A stretch of 64,000 nt of DNA, from NCBI GenBank assembly GCA_964652195.1, contig CAZZBB010000070.1, positions 1 through 64,000 of the forward strand, in the 5' to 3' direction. This document shows, in pieces, positions 19,577 to 27,269 of the stretch (positions are counted from its first letter, which is position 1; every line of letters starts with the position of its first letter). Below the pieces are notes generated by a model. The model was not told the DNA's origin. It did not search any database and saw only the letters and a list, made by a program, of their open reading frames with translations. The stretch comes from MSPOR6 sp964652195. GTDB taxonomy: Bacteria > Poribacteria > WGA-4E > WGA-3G. A program made the position numbers and the translations under genes.

Positions 19577-19815
19577 GGCTTGAATCCTCGATCTGGAAAA
19601 GCGTTATGAATTGTAATTTTATCCTCAAGCGTAACAACTCTTAGATAACAACCTCCGATCTCAGGAATTGCTGCCCAAAAACGGAATCTGTTGTGTTCCT
19701 GTGGTTCTGAATGAATTGCGTTCTCAATTGCAAAAATGCGCCACTCTTTCTTCAAATAAGGAAGTTTGTGTAGGACTTGTTGCTCAAAATAGTCTGTAAA
19801 CTTGTACTCGGACAT
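19573..19815 (-). CDS. Small protein paired with DUF2283 (possible toxin)
   Basis: An 80-residue protein with an aromatic, basic N-terminal half and a C-terminal segment YLRVVTLEDKITIHNAFPDR. I do not recognise the family with certainty; the compact alpha/beta look and the overlapping DUF2283 gene suggest a toxin-antitoxin-like pair. It ends with ATGA shared with the next start, and begins only 11 bases after serS ends. Confidence 0.6.
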   Translation of the reverse strand: MSEYKFTDYFEQQVLHKLPYLKKEWRIFAIENAIHSEPQEHNRFRFWAAIPEIGGCYLRVVTLEDKITIHNAFPDRGFKP

Positions 19816-19826
19816 TTATAATAAAA

Positions 19827-21116
19827 TCAGTCAATCTGTTTCAAACCACCCATATACGGTTGTAACACCGCTGGAACACGGACTGTTCCATCAGGATTCT
19901 GATAGGTTTCAAATAACGCAATGACAACACGCGGTAATGCAGTTCCAGATGCATTAAGGGTGTGAATGAACTCCGGTTTCGTACCTACTTCTGGACGATA
20001 TCTGATATTCGCACGTCGTGCTTGGAAATCTTCAAAGTTGCTGCAAGAGGAAACCTCTAAGAATTTCTCACCTGCCGGTGCCCACACTTCTATATCGTAA
20101 CATTTTGCAGCAGCAAAAGATAATTCAACTGTACAATGTTGCACCACACGATAAGCAAGACCTAACGCTTGTAACACACTCTCAGCATCTTCTAATAACG
20201 ATTCATGCTCGGAGTAAGATGTTTCTGGTGTAGTAAACTTCACCATTTCGACCTTGTCAAATTGATGGATTCGTTGTAATCCACGTGTGTCTTTCCCATA
20301 GGCGCCTGCTTCCCGTCGAAAACAGGGGGTATATGCTGTATAGTAGATAGGCAGCTCATCAGCAGGCAAGATCTCATCTGCAAATAAATTGGTCACAGGC
20401 ACTTCTGCGGTTGGAATTAAAAATAGATCACTCTCAGGATTTTCTTCGTCTCTATCACATCTATACATATCCGATTCCATCTTAGGAATTTGACCTGTAC
20501 CAGTCATTGTTGGACGATTTGCAAGGAAAGGAGGGGATATTTCTGTGTATCCGTGTTGCGTGGTGTGTAAATCAAGCATAAACTGAATCAAAGCACGTTC
20601 CAAACGAGCACCCACACCCTTAAAGACCACAAAATTGCTTCCTGCAACTTTTGCCCCGCGTTGAAAATCTACAATATCTAATTGTTCAGCGATTTCCCAA
20701 TGTGGTTTTAATCCAAAGTCATAACTCGGTTTTTCACCCCATGTCTTGATTTCAGTGTTATCGTCTTCACTCGTTCCCACAGGCGTGGTCACCTCTGGCA
20801 TATTTGGAATCATCAACAGGATGGAGTCAATCTCAGTCCTTAAATCAGTTGCTTCTGCTGTACGTTCTTTAATTTCTTGAGAGAGTTTACGCATTTCGGC
20901 TATAGTTTCTGTAGCATCTTCTTTTGTTTTTTTTCTCACTGCTATCTGCTGTGAAACTTCGTTCTGGTGTGCCTGCAGTTTTTGTGTATGGGTCAAATTT
21001 TCTCGCCAAAGTGAATCCAATTCAATCAGTCTATCTAAATCGGCTTCAGTCCTACGATCTTCTAACATTTGGCGTACAGCATCTATATTTTCACGAATAT
21101 ATTTAAGGTCAAGCAC
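19827..21116 (-). CDS. serS: Seryl-tRNA synthetase
   Basis: A class II aminoacyl-tRNA synthetase that charges tRNA-Ser. The N-terminal coiled-coil arm (about residues 30-110), motif 2 (CFRREAGAYGKDTRGLQRIHQF) reported here by its key residues FRREAG and RGLxRxHQF, and motif 3 (ASGTALPRVVIALFETYQ) are all present. The frame is open to a TTG at 21134, but GTG at 21116 with AGGAG upstream gives MLDLKYIRENIDAV, the normal N-terminus of the family, so I start there (429 residues). A divergent partial copy lies at 19197-19340. Confidence 0.96.
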   Translation of the reverse strand: MLDLKYIRENIDAVRQMLEDRRTEADLDRLIELDSLWRENLTHTQKLQAHQNEVSQQIAVRKKTKEDATETIAEMRKLSQEIKERTAEATDLRTEIDSILLMIPNMPEVTTPVGTSEDDNTEIKTWGEKPSYDFGLKPHWEIAEQLDIVDFQRGAKVAGSNFVVFKGVGARLERALIQFMLDLHTTQHGYTEISPPFLANRPTMTGTGQIPKMESDMYRCDRDEENPESDLFLIPTAEVPVTNLFADEILPADELPIYYTAYTPCFRREAGAYGKDTRGLQRIHQFDKVEMVKFTTPETSYSEHESLLEDAESVLQALGLAYRVVQHCTVELSFAAAKCYDIEVWAPAGEKFLEVSSCSNFEDFQARRANIRYRPEVGTKPEFIHTLNASGTALPRVVIALFETYQNPDGTVRVPAVLQPYMGGLKQID

Positions 21117-21215
21117 TGCGGTTCTGCTCCTCAATCATTGGGTTATAAATATACAACTATTTGGGTTAATACAACTTACGACAAGAATCTTAGTATATGT
21201 CATTACTTCATAAGC

Positions 21216-21887
21216 TTAATTACCTGTACGCCAACTATATTGTTGCCAATAGTTAGGATTATGTAATTCTGTTAGATGTTTTTCTATTTCTGTTCTTAGT
21301 TGATTGTCAGATGTAAGTTCCAAGATTTTCTGAAAATCCGCTTTAGCTTCATTCATACGTCCTAAGAATCCTTTAGTTTCACCTCGTATCTTATAGGTTC
21401 TGACATCATTAGGATTCAGCCGTATCGTCTCATCAAACTGCGTAATTCCTGTTTTGTAGAAATCTAATATTCCTTCCGCTTCATCAAGTGAAGAACGAAT
21501 ATCAGAATTCTCTGGATCAAGTTTTAACGCTTCATTAAAATTAAGCATAGCCTCTTCATACCTGTCCAGATTGTACATCGCTTCTCCACGTCTATAATAA
21601 GCATGAGCGAGTAGACTGGGATTGAGATTTAATCGTATCGCATCGTCAAAATCTGCCACTGCGGAACGTAGGCTCTCATGTTGCCCTACAAGTTCAGGTT
21701 CCCGAAGTGCAAAATAGTCCTTCAAACAACCTCGATAAAAATAGGCTTCTGCTAATTCAGGGTTAAGCCGAATCGCTTCGTTGAAGTCTTCAATCGCCAA
21801 AGGATCTTGACGCCTGGTGAGTCCACGATTGAAATATACCTCAGCAGAATTGGGGTTAAGTCGAACAATTTCATCGTATTCGGTCAT
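21216..21887 (-). CDS. Tetratricopeptide repeat protein
   Basis: Tandem TPR units with the usual small and aromatic positions, for example YFNRGLTRR, AIRLNPELAEAYFYRGCLKD, AHAYYRRGEAMYNLDRYEEAM and FNEALKLDPENSD. No signal peptide is visible, so it is probably cytosolic and mediates protein contacts. ATG codons at 21908 and 21887 are both in frame; GGAAAGAG before the second favours 21887. The pathway is unknown. Confidence 0.75.
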   Translation of the reverse strand: MTEYDEIVRLNPNSAEVYFNRGLTRRQDPLAIEDFNEAIRLNPELAEAYFYRGCLKDYFALREPELVGQHESLRSAVADFDDAIRLNLNPSLLAHAYYRRGEAMYNLDRYEEAMLNFNEALKLDPENSDIRSSLDEAEGILDFYKTGITQFDETIRLNPNDVRTYKIRGETKGFLGRMNEAKADFQKILELTSDNQLRTEIEKHLTELHNPNYWQQYSWRTGN

Positions 21888-21941
21888 ATTGCTCTTTCCA
21901 ATTGTCATTTAGTATAGATAGCATCCCTACTTATTATAACG

Positions 21942-21974
21942 AAAAAACCACAGAGTTGCAGACACAACCTGTGG
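21942..21974 (-). terminator. Rho-independent terminator after the tRNA genes
   Basis: On the minus strand CCACAGGTTG and CAACTCTGTGG form a stem with one bulge and a six-base loop, followed directly by TTTTTTC. It ends transcription of the two tRNA genes before the TPR gene. Confidence 0.85.
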
Positions 21975-21995
21975 CTATTTCATTATATATTTAAA

Positions 21996-22070
21996 CGGAC
22001 CCGACGGGACTTGAACCCGCGACCTCCTGCGTGACAGGCAGGCGCGCTAAACCAACTGCGCCACGAGTCC
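21996..22070 (-). tRNA. tRNA-Asp (anticodon GTC)
   Basis: The minus strand starts GGACTCG and ends CGGGTCC plus discriminator G, giving a paired acceptor stem. The anticodon loop reads CTGTCAC, so GTC for aspartate, and the T arm GGTTCAAGTCC is standard. Length is 75 bases; CCA is not encoded. Confidence 0.95.
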
Positions 22071-22089
22071 ATAAGATACTTCTAACAAG

Positions 22090-22163
22090 TAGGCGGGACA
22101 GGACTTGAACCTGTGACCTACAGCGTGTAAAGCTGTCGCTCTAGCCACCTGAGCTACCCGCCC
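22090..22163 (-). tRNA. tRNA-Val (anticodon TAC)
   Basis: The minus strand starts GGGCGGGTAGCTCAG and has an anticodon stem ACAGC/GCTGT around TTTACAC, so TAC for valine. The T arm GGTTCAAGTCC is intact. The first acceptor pair is G-U. Length is 74 bases with no encoded CCA. It lies 19 bases ahead of tRNA-Asp and shares its transcript. Confidence 0.93.
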
Positions 22164-22289
22164 AAAATGAGATTTTGATAGTCTCATCTCAAGGACAGTA
22201 TTAAGTATAATACAAACATCCCTGTTTGTCAAGATTATTTAATAGTTTAGGGTGTATAAATAATTTGTCATATAGGCGTCCCTTTAATC

Positions 22290-22790
22290 ATTAAACTCTT
22301 CTGTGGGAGGGATTCCAATCCCTGATCCTTCTGTATTCTCTTCTGTGGGAGGGGATTCCGAACCTTAATATCTATCCCACCCCTCGGTAGGCTCGGTTTC
22401 TAAACGAGCCGATCTTACTAAATTGACGCTAATGGTGCGGTTTGTAACCACGGGGAATGCCATACGCGCATTCATACCGTTGATCCATAGACATCAATTT
22501 AGGGATACACCTTTCGCCCCGCTGGGGCTTATTGATAGGGTGGCAACGTTTTCTACACACCTTTCGCCCCGCTGGGGCTGTTAATATGTAATACATCTGA
22601 TTTTTATACCTTTGACGTCCGAAATCATCGTTGAAGCAGGTTGAAACAAAGCAAGGAAAGACGGCAAGGGTAATAATTACACTAACGTCACCCACTAAAT
22701 TGATACCTATTGTGCGGTTTGTAACCACGGGGAATATCATACGCGCATTCATACCGTTGATTCCTTGATTCGACGAATATAAAAATCTGA
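22290..22790. repeat. Cluster of dispersed intergenic repeats
   Basis: Three repeat types occur here. TTCTGTGGGAGGGATTCC appears twice near 22298 and 22340. CTTTCGCCCCGCTGGGGCT appears at about 22510 and 22560, and again near 59490 and 59535. A longer unit running from GCGGTTTGTAACCACGGGGA to CATACCGTTGATTC appears at about 22437-22490 and 22711-22765, with relatives near 25170, 26730 and 36740. No gene is visible; open frames here are repeat read-through. Confidence 0.85.
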
Positions 22791-22932
22791 GTTATCATAC
22801 TCACGTTTGTTTCGCATATTTTATGATTCACTTTCGTGTAACTTTCAACAATTCTAAGATCTTACTCGCTGCACTTCAAAAAAAACTAAACAATTGCAGA
22901 TGAAATGTATATAAATAAACAAAGGGAAAATC

Positions 22933-23031
22933 ATGACTATGACAACTCACTACAAACAATGTGTCGCGATATTAGAACCGATAGAAAATTTATCGGTACT
23001 GCTAAACCGAAATTACGGAAACAATGATTAA
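22933..23031 (+). CDS. Possible 32-residue ORF
   Basis: A short frame with AAAGGGA a few bases before the ATG. It reads MTMTTHYKQCVAILEPIENL and continues for 12 more residues. I do not recognise it; it could be a tiny protein, a leader, or the start of a lost gene. Reported with low confidence. Confidence 0.22.
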   Translation: MTMTTHYKQCVAILEPIENLSVLLNRNYGNND

Positions 23032-23064
23032 TCATATACGATCAAAATAAGAAGGAGAAAATAA

Positions 23065-23862
23065 ATGTTTAGATATAAGACCCTTTCAATCACAGCAATA
23101 CTCACTGTCTTTGTTTTACTCAGTTTTGTTAATCATAGTGATGCGGCTTCTATTACGTCGTTTTCTGTCTATGCAAATTCTGATTGGGGTGATGGTGCGA
23201 CTACCTCCGCGTATGTTTCAGCGGATGAAGATATACTCTTTATCGACTGGTATGCTAAACAGACTTATCCAATAGATGAAGAAGATAATGACCATGAATA
23301 TTTATTTACCAGTAGGCACGGCAATAGTTCTTCTGTATATGTAGACCTAACTCCTTTCAATGGGCACATAAAAATTGCAGAATACGAAGTTAAGGCAGTT
23401 GTGTCATTTGTGGACTCCTTTGATGAAGATGCTACCGGCACGCTCAACGTCTATAATCCTGAGTACGATTCAATCCCATACAAAAAGACAGGTATTTATG
23501 GCTACTCACAACTGACCGCTCACTATTATGACGGAACGGCTATTATCATGGAAGGGTATACCAACGCTTATAACGGTATCGGTGGTCATGCGCGTGGGGA
23601 AGGCAAGTGCAGACATGACCCCAAAGAGAGAGGAGATGACTTAGAATATATATTCCCGGTCGGATTCTTTTCACTGGGTGAGAGTTACGGCTATGGTACC
23701 AGTGATAGTGATGTGGAGTTAAGATTCTTCCCTGGGAAACTCGGAAATGATAACGAGTGGACTTGTGAAGCATATATTCGGATCGAAGTCTATTTTGGTG
23801 GAAAGAAAGACGATTGGTTAGCAACATCTACAAATACGTTTAATGGAGACGATGTTCGATAA
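23065..23862 (+). CDS. Secreted hypothetical protein
   Basis: GAAGGAGA precedes the ATG. Residues 1-27 form a signal peptide ending in SDA, followed by a mature part rich in Tyr, Asp and Ser with alternating strands, suggesting a beta-sandwich protein in the periplasm or outside the cell. I recognise no family. Two cysteines (about 187 and 241) could form a disulfide. It precedes a TolB-like gene by 50 bases on the same strand and may be cotranscribed with it. Confidence 0.7.
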   Translation: MFRYKTLSITAILTVFVLLSFVNHSDAASITSFSVYANSDWGDGATTSAYVSADEDILFIDWYAKQTYPIDEEDNDHEYLFTSRHGNSSSVYVDLTPFNGHIKIAEYEVKAVVSFVDSFDEDATGTLNVYNPEYDSIPYKKTGIYGYSQLTAHYYDGTAIIMEGYTNAYNGIGGHARGEGKCRHDPKERGDDLEYIFPVGFFSLGESYGYGTSDSDVELRFFPGKLGNDNEWTCEAYIRIEVYFGGKKDDWLATSTNTFNGDDVR

Positions 23863-23912
23863 TCTATAGACGGCGAGGGAACCTCCCCTGCCGTACCTTA
23901 AGGAGAGTAGTC

Positions 23913-24941
23913 ATGAATGGGCAAAAAGTCAGTTTGCTTTGTCTGCTAATGCTTCTACTTTTCGATGTAGTGGCAGATGCTAAAATAGTTTTTAGTTCCA
24001 GACGCGACGGTGTGATAGGTGTTTACGTGATGGATGATGACGGCAGCAATCAGACGCTTCTTATAGAAGAGGGGGACCGGAGGTTCCCACACCCTTCTTG
24101 CTGGTCACCCGATGGTAAACAGATTGCGTTTGAGGGTAAGTGGGGTGAATACTTGATGCATCCAGATGGCACGAACATCCGGAAACTCAACACTCCGAGA
24201 ACCCCTATCGGTAGGATGTCATTTTCCCCGGATAGCAAATCTCTCGTTTTTAACATGAGAGTGGAAAAAAACGACAAAGAGATAAAGACAGTCAATGTGC
24301 TGGATATTGAAACCGGAGTGCTAAAAGAGATTGCGGATGTCCAGGCAACATATTGTGATTGGTCACCTGATGGAAAACAGATTGTGTATACAGAACCGGG
24401 GGTTATTAATGGAGTGGGTGGAACGCTTTGGATAATGGCCGCAGATGGACATAATCCACGAAAACTCCTGCCTTCTCCGATACTGGGAAGTATCCGAGCC
24501 TCGCGCTGGTCACCTGATGGAAAACAGATCGTCTATCTCCATAGCCAATATGTCTGGGAGCGGATCCCCGGATTAGGTATTGCAATTATCTACAAGGCAC
24601 ATCGGTATCTGATTTGTGCCCGGAACGGAGAAAACATCAAACAACTACGGATACCCAAAGACTGGTTCTCATTATCAATTGACTGGATGGATGATGGAAA
24701 ATCGGTTGTTTTTAGTGCGTATGTTGGGATACCTCTGAACGAACCACCACCATTTCGCGATCAGTACCCACCCTGCAATATCTATAAGTATGACATACGA
24801 ACGGGAGAGATTACACGCCTAACAGACCATCCGGGAAGAGATGATTCGCTGGATTGGATAAGTGACGATGTGTTGTCGGTTTCACCGGTCGGCAAAAAAA
24901 CAGTAACGTGGAGTACGCTGAAACAACAATACAGTAAGTAA
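23913..24941 (+). CDS. Exported TolB-like beta-propeller protein
   Basis: Residues 1-23 are a signal peptide (ending VADA). The rest is made of PD40/WD40-like TolB repeats with the recurrent SWSPDGKQIAF-type strand (CWSPDGKQIAFEG, DWSPDGKQIVYTE, RWSPDGKQIVYLH). It is a periplasmic beta-propeller of about six blades that likely binds protein or peptide ligands. AAGGAG lies before the start. It is a paralogue of 32825-33823, which ends with a similar DWISDKDLSVSP segment; here the ending is DWISDDVLSVSPVGKK. It is not the Tol-Pal TolB itself, because no tol genes are near. Confidence 0.82.
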   Translation: MNGQKVSLLCLLMLLLFDVVADAKIVFSSRRDGVIGVYVMDDDGSNQTLLIEEGDRRFPHPSCWSPDGKQIAFEGKWGEYLMHPDGTNIRKLNTPRTPIGRMSFSPDSKSLVFNMRVEKNDKEIKTVNVLDIETGVLKEIADVQATYCDWSPDGKQIVYTEPGVINGVGGTLWIMAADGHNPRKLLPSPILGSIRASRWSPDGKQIVYLHSQYVWERIPGLGIAIIYKAHRYLICARNGENIKQLRIPKDWFSLSIDWMDDGKSVVFSAYVGIPLNEPPPFRDQYPPCNIYKYDIRTGEITRLTDHPGRDDSLDWISDDVLSVSPVGKKTVTWSTLKQQYSK

Positions 24942-24960
24942 ATGATTCTACAGAACTTAT

Positions 24961-24992
24961 AGGCAGGTATCCTTGTGGTATCTGCCTTTATT
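24961..24992 (+). terminator. Probable terminator after the TolB-like gene
   Basis: AGGCAGGTATC pairs with GGTATCTGCCT (two wobble pairs) around a five-base loop, followed by TTATTCTC. The T-run is short, so strength is uncertain. Confidence 0.55.
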
Positions 24993-25159
24993 CTCTATAT
25001 TTTCCGACTCTGGGCTTAACAGTCATGGCAAGACTACATCAATGTAACACAACATCCGATTGGCAAACTATTCCCCTCCCAGGCTTTTCTTTATGTTATG
25101 ATAACGAGTTGTAGTAGTGGACAATCCATTCTAATTTTGTGGTCAATATTGCAAGTGCC

Positions 25160-25515
25160 AGCGAATGAAATTGCGAATCAACGGTATGAATGCCTTATGG
25201 CATTCCCCGCCCCTTATCAGGGGGACTACTAAGAGTGCTTGTAATGTGTACTATTTAAATAGAAATGGTATAATCTATCATCTTCATATAATCCGTGGAT
25301 CAGACAGTTCAAAACAAACCTAAAAATATACGAATCACACTAAATTGACACCTATAGGTTTAAGGAACGAAACCCAACATGTACCCCTGGACATACAGGA
25401 AATGTTGGGTTTCACCTACGGTTCAACCCAACCTACGAAAAGCCCCAGAGGGGCGCAAGGTTTGTAGAAAACGTTGATAAACAACATATCAAGCCCCAGA
25501 GGGGTGAAAGGTGTA
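25160..25515. repeat. Dispersed repeats
   Basis: Contains a GAATCAACGGTATGAATGCC unit near 25175, a TAGAAATGGTATAAT end near 25260, the hairpin-like unit CCCAACATG...CATGTTGGG-type sequence at about 25370-25440 ending in CAACCCAACCTACGAAA, and two AGCCCCAGAGGGG units near 25441 and 25495. All recur elsewhere in the window. Confidence 0.8.
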
Positions 25516-25916
25516 TTCTTGAATTTATGCTGATGGTATGAGAAAGCCAGCCGCGCAATAATCAACTCCTCACCATCAGAAGCAGCAGCGATACATTCAT
25601 TTACCTCATCCATTTTCCAACGCCATGCTTGGCGATATTTATTCAACGCTTCTTTCAACGTATCTGTCCAATCCGGATCGGTATCAAACGGCACTTCCCA
25701 CTCTTGCCATTCATTTTCTGGGAGTTCCCATCGTCGTCTATCTGCTTCTGTGATTGATCTTTCCCATCGCGTTTTTCTTTCTCTACAAGTTTTGCAAGGA
25801 GTGTCGATCGGATATCGTCTGTAATATTTGCTAAAGCACTATTCAACACTTCCAACTTTTCTCTAAGAATCGGTTCATGCTTTTCAAAGATAGGGTCAAG
25901 TATGGTAAAGTCTCTT
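25512..25916 (-). pseudogene. Frameshifted, repeat-truncated gene
   Basis: One frame reads VRDFTILDPIFEKHEPILRE and continues to KRDGKDQSQKQIDDDGN. The sense then continues in another frame as VPFDTDPDWTDTLKEALNKY and on to GEELIIARLAF, so a frameshift lies near 25715. No start codon is present at the 5' end, and the 3' end runs into a GCCCC repeat. Family not recognised. The gene is dead, probably broken partly by repeat insertion. Confidence 0.65.
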
Positions 25917-26113
25917 ACCCATAATGTACTCTATATCCTCATATTTTGCTTATAAAATCTGACATCCGTTTGCTCCAGCGGAGCAATATGTCTATAGTAG
26001 TGAAGCATAGCAATCCTGTACGCCAGCGGAGTGTTATGTCTAAAATTGCCCAAACTGTAATAAGATAGTGAATTTCATTTTTTCTTGATATAATTGTTTA
26101 TGTAGTGTACTTT

Positions 26114-26201
26114 TTGAACCGAATTGGAATAGAAGGCTGGAGGAGTGGAAGTATGAAGCATGCGATGGTAAAAATTCTTTCCTGTTTGAAGGGAAGTGAA
26201 A
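26114..26201. repeat. Direct repeat, copy 1 (flanks small ORF)
   Basis: Begins TTGAACCGAATTGGAAT and ends near ATTCTTTCCTGTTTGAAGGG. A second diverged copy is at 26441-26530; together they bracket the small membrane ORF 26217-26438. Confidence 0.75.
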
Positions 26202-26216
26202 CCGTAAGGATTAAAA

Positions 26217-26438
26217 ATGAAAGTATCTAAAAAACAATACAGAGTTGTGTTTATTTTATTAACCATAACCATGTCTTTACATATCGGGGTTTTTATCATT
26301 AAGATAATAGTTAATAATTTTTACGAAGGTTCAGAAAATATAAGTGAAACACTTATTATTGTATTATTATTAATTATTATTATATTATTATTTGGTATAC
26401 TTCAAAAATTAGATGCCAAAGATATAGGAAAGGAATAA
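26217..26438 (+). CDS. Small two-helix membrane protein
   Basis: A 73-residue frame with two hydrophobic helices, at about residues 8-31 (ending VFIIKIIV) and 42-62 (LIIVLLLIIIILLFGIL), and charged ends. AAGGA lies about seven bases before the ATG. No family is recognised. It sits exactly between two direct repeats, so it may be part of a small mobile or duplicated unit. The size and AT-rich codons make it uncertain. Confidence 0.45.
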   Translation: MKVSKKQYRVVFILLTITMSLHIGVFIIKIIVNNFYEGSENISETLIIVLLLIIIILLFGILQKLDAKDIGKE

Positions 26439-26440
26439 AG

Positions 26441-26530
26441 TTGAACCGAATTGGAATGGAAGGTTGGAGCGGTGGAAGAATGGGAGGGGATTAGAAGGGC
26501 AAAAAAAATTCTTTCCCGTTTGAAGGGAAT
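26441..26530. repeat. Direct repeat, copy 2 (flanks small ORF)
   Basis: Begins TTGAACCGAATTGGAATGGA and ends near ATTCTTTCCCGTTTGAAGGG, matching 26114-26201 with several substitutions and small insertions. Confidence 0.75.
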
Positions 26531-26726
26531 GTATTGGTTATCTGAAAACTGATAACAATTGTTAGTAAGAGGGTTTGAGGAAAATATATTATAGTCGTCA
26601 ATTAAGTGAGATTAACGACTTGTACCGGTTAACTAATTGTTTTTGTTTTCACGAATTTTGTGTTATACCATTTCTAAATGATGATTGCTCATTACTGGTT
26701 GAAGAAACCCCCTAAAGAATCAAGGA

Positions 26727-26965
26727 ATCAACGGTATGAATGACATTTAGTCATTCACCGGGTATGAATGCCTATGAGGAAGTGTTGGGTTTCACCTACG
26801 GTTCAACCCAACCTACGAAATAAATTATCTAATAGTTATGGGATCGGTATAACTCACTGAAAAACAGACATCTTTACATTGCACTCCGCTGGAGTGCGGG
26901 GGTGTCTGGTTTTTATTTCTATAGACATATCACGCCGCTGGCGTGAGGAGACATCGTAAGATCGG
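26727..26965. repeat. Dispersed repeats
   Basis: Holds GAATCAACGGTATGAATG near 26728, a GTTGGGTTTCACCTACGG to CAACCTACGAAA unit at about 26782-26820, and a hairpin unit with CACTCCGCTGGAGTG at 26883-26897. No coding sequence is visible. Confidence 0.75.
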
Positions 26966-26972
26966 TATAGTT

Positions 26973-27100
26973 ATACCATTTCTATAAATGATTCTCCCAT
27001 GATTAGGTGATATTTATGTCTTAAAATACTACACAAACTGGAAGTTTGTGTAGTATTAGAGAGATTCTATTAATGAGACTTTAATTACCAGAAATGGTAT
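26973..27100. repeat. TIR element (MITE-like), full copy A
   Basis: About 128 bp bounded by ATACCATTTCT and AGAAATGGTAT, exact reverse complements. Inside is the palindrome CACAAACTGGAAGTTTGTG. It is nearly identical to 42036-42161. No coding capacity. Confidence 0.85.
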
Positions 27101-27269
27101 TATATTACATCTTATACCAAGTTTATACGCATTTAGTAACGAAGATGTCATCTTCATCGTTTTATATCTTGGTAACCAAGAATAAAAATTAACATTTAGA
27201 TTTTCTATATTTGCATAACATAAAATGGAATTATGTTATGTCAAATTAAAAGAAAGCAGAGGAGTTCTC

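Noticed and set aside
22047..22232. Short protein frame over the tRNA genes
   Set aside because: It overlaps both tRNA genes fully and has no coding character of its own.
22429..22752. 107-residue frame on the minus strand
   Set aside because: It is made of dispersed repeat units (the MNARMIFPVVTNRTIG start comes from the repeat), so it is read-through.
23913..24941. TolB of the Tol-Pal system
   Set aside because: No tolA, tolQ, tolR or pal nearby, the N-terminal TolB domain is missing, and a paralogue exists in the same window.
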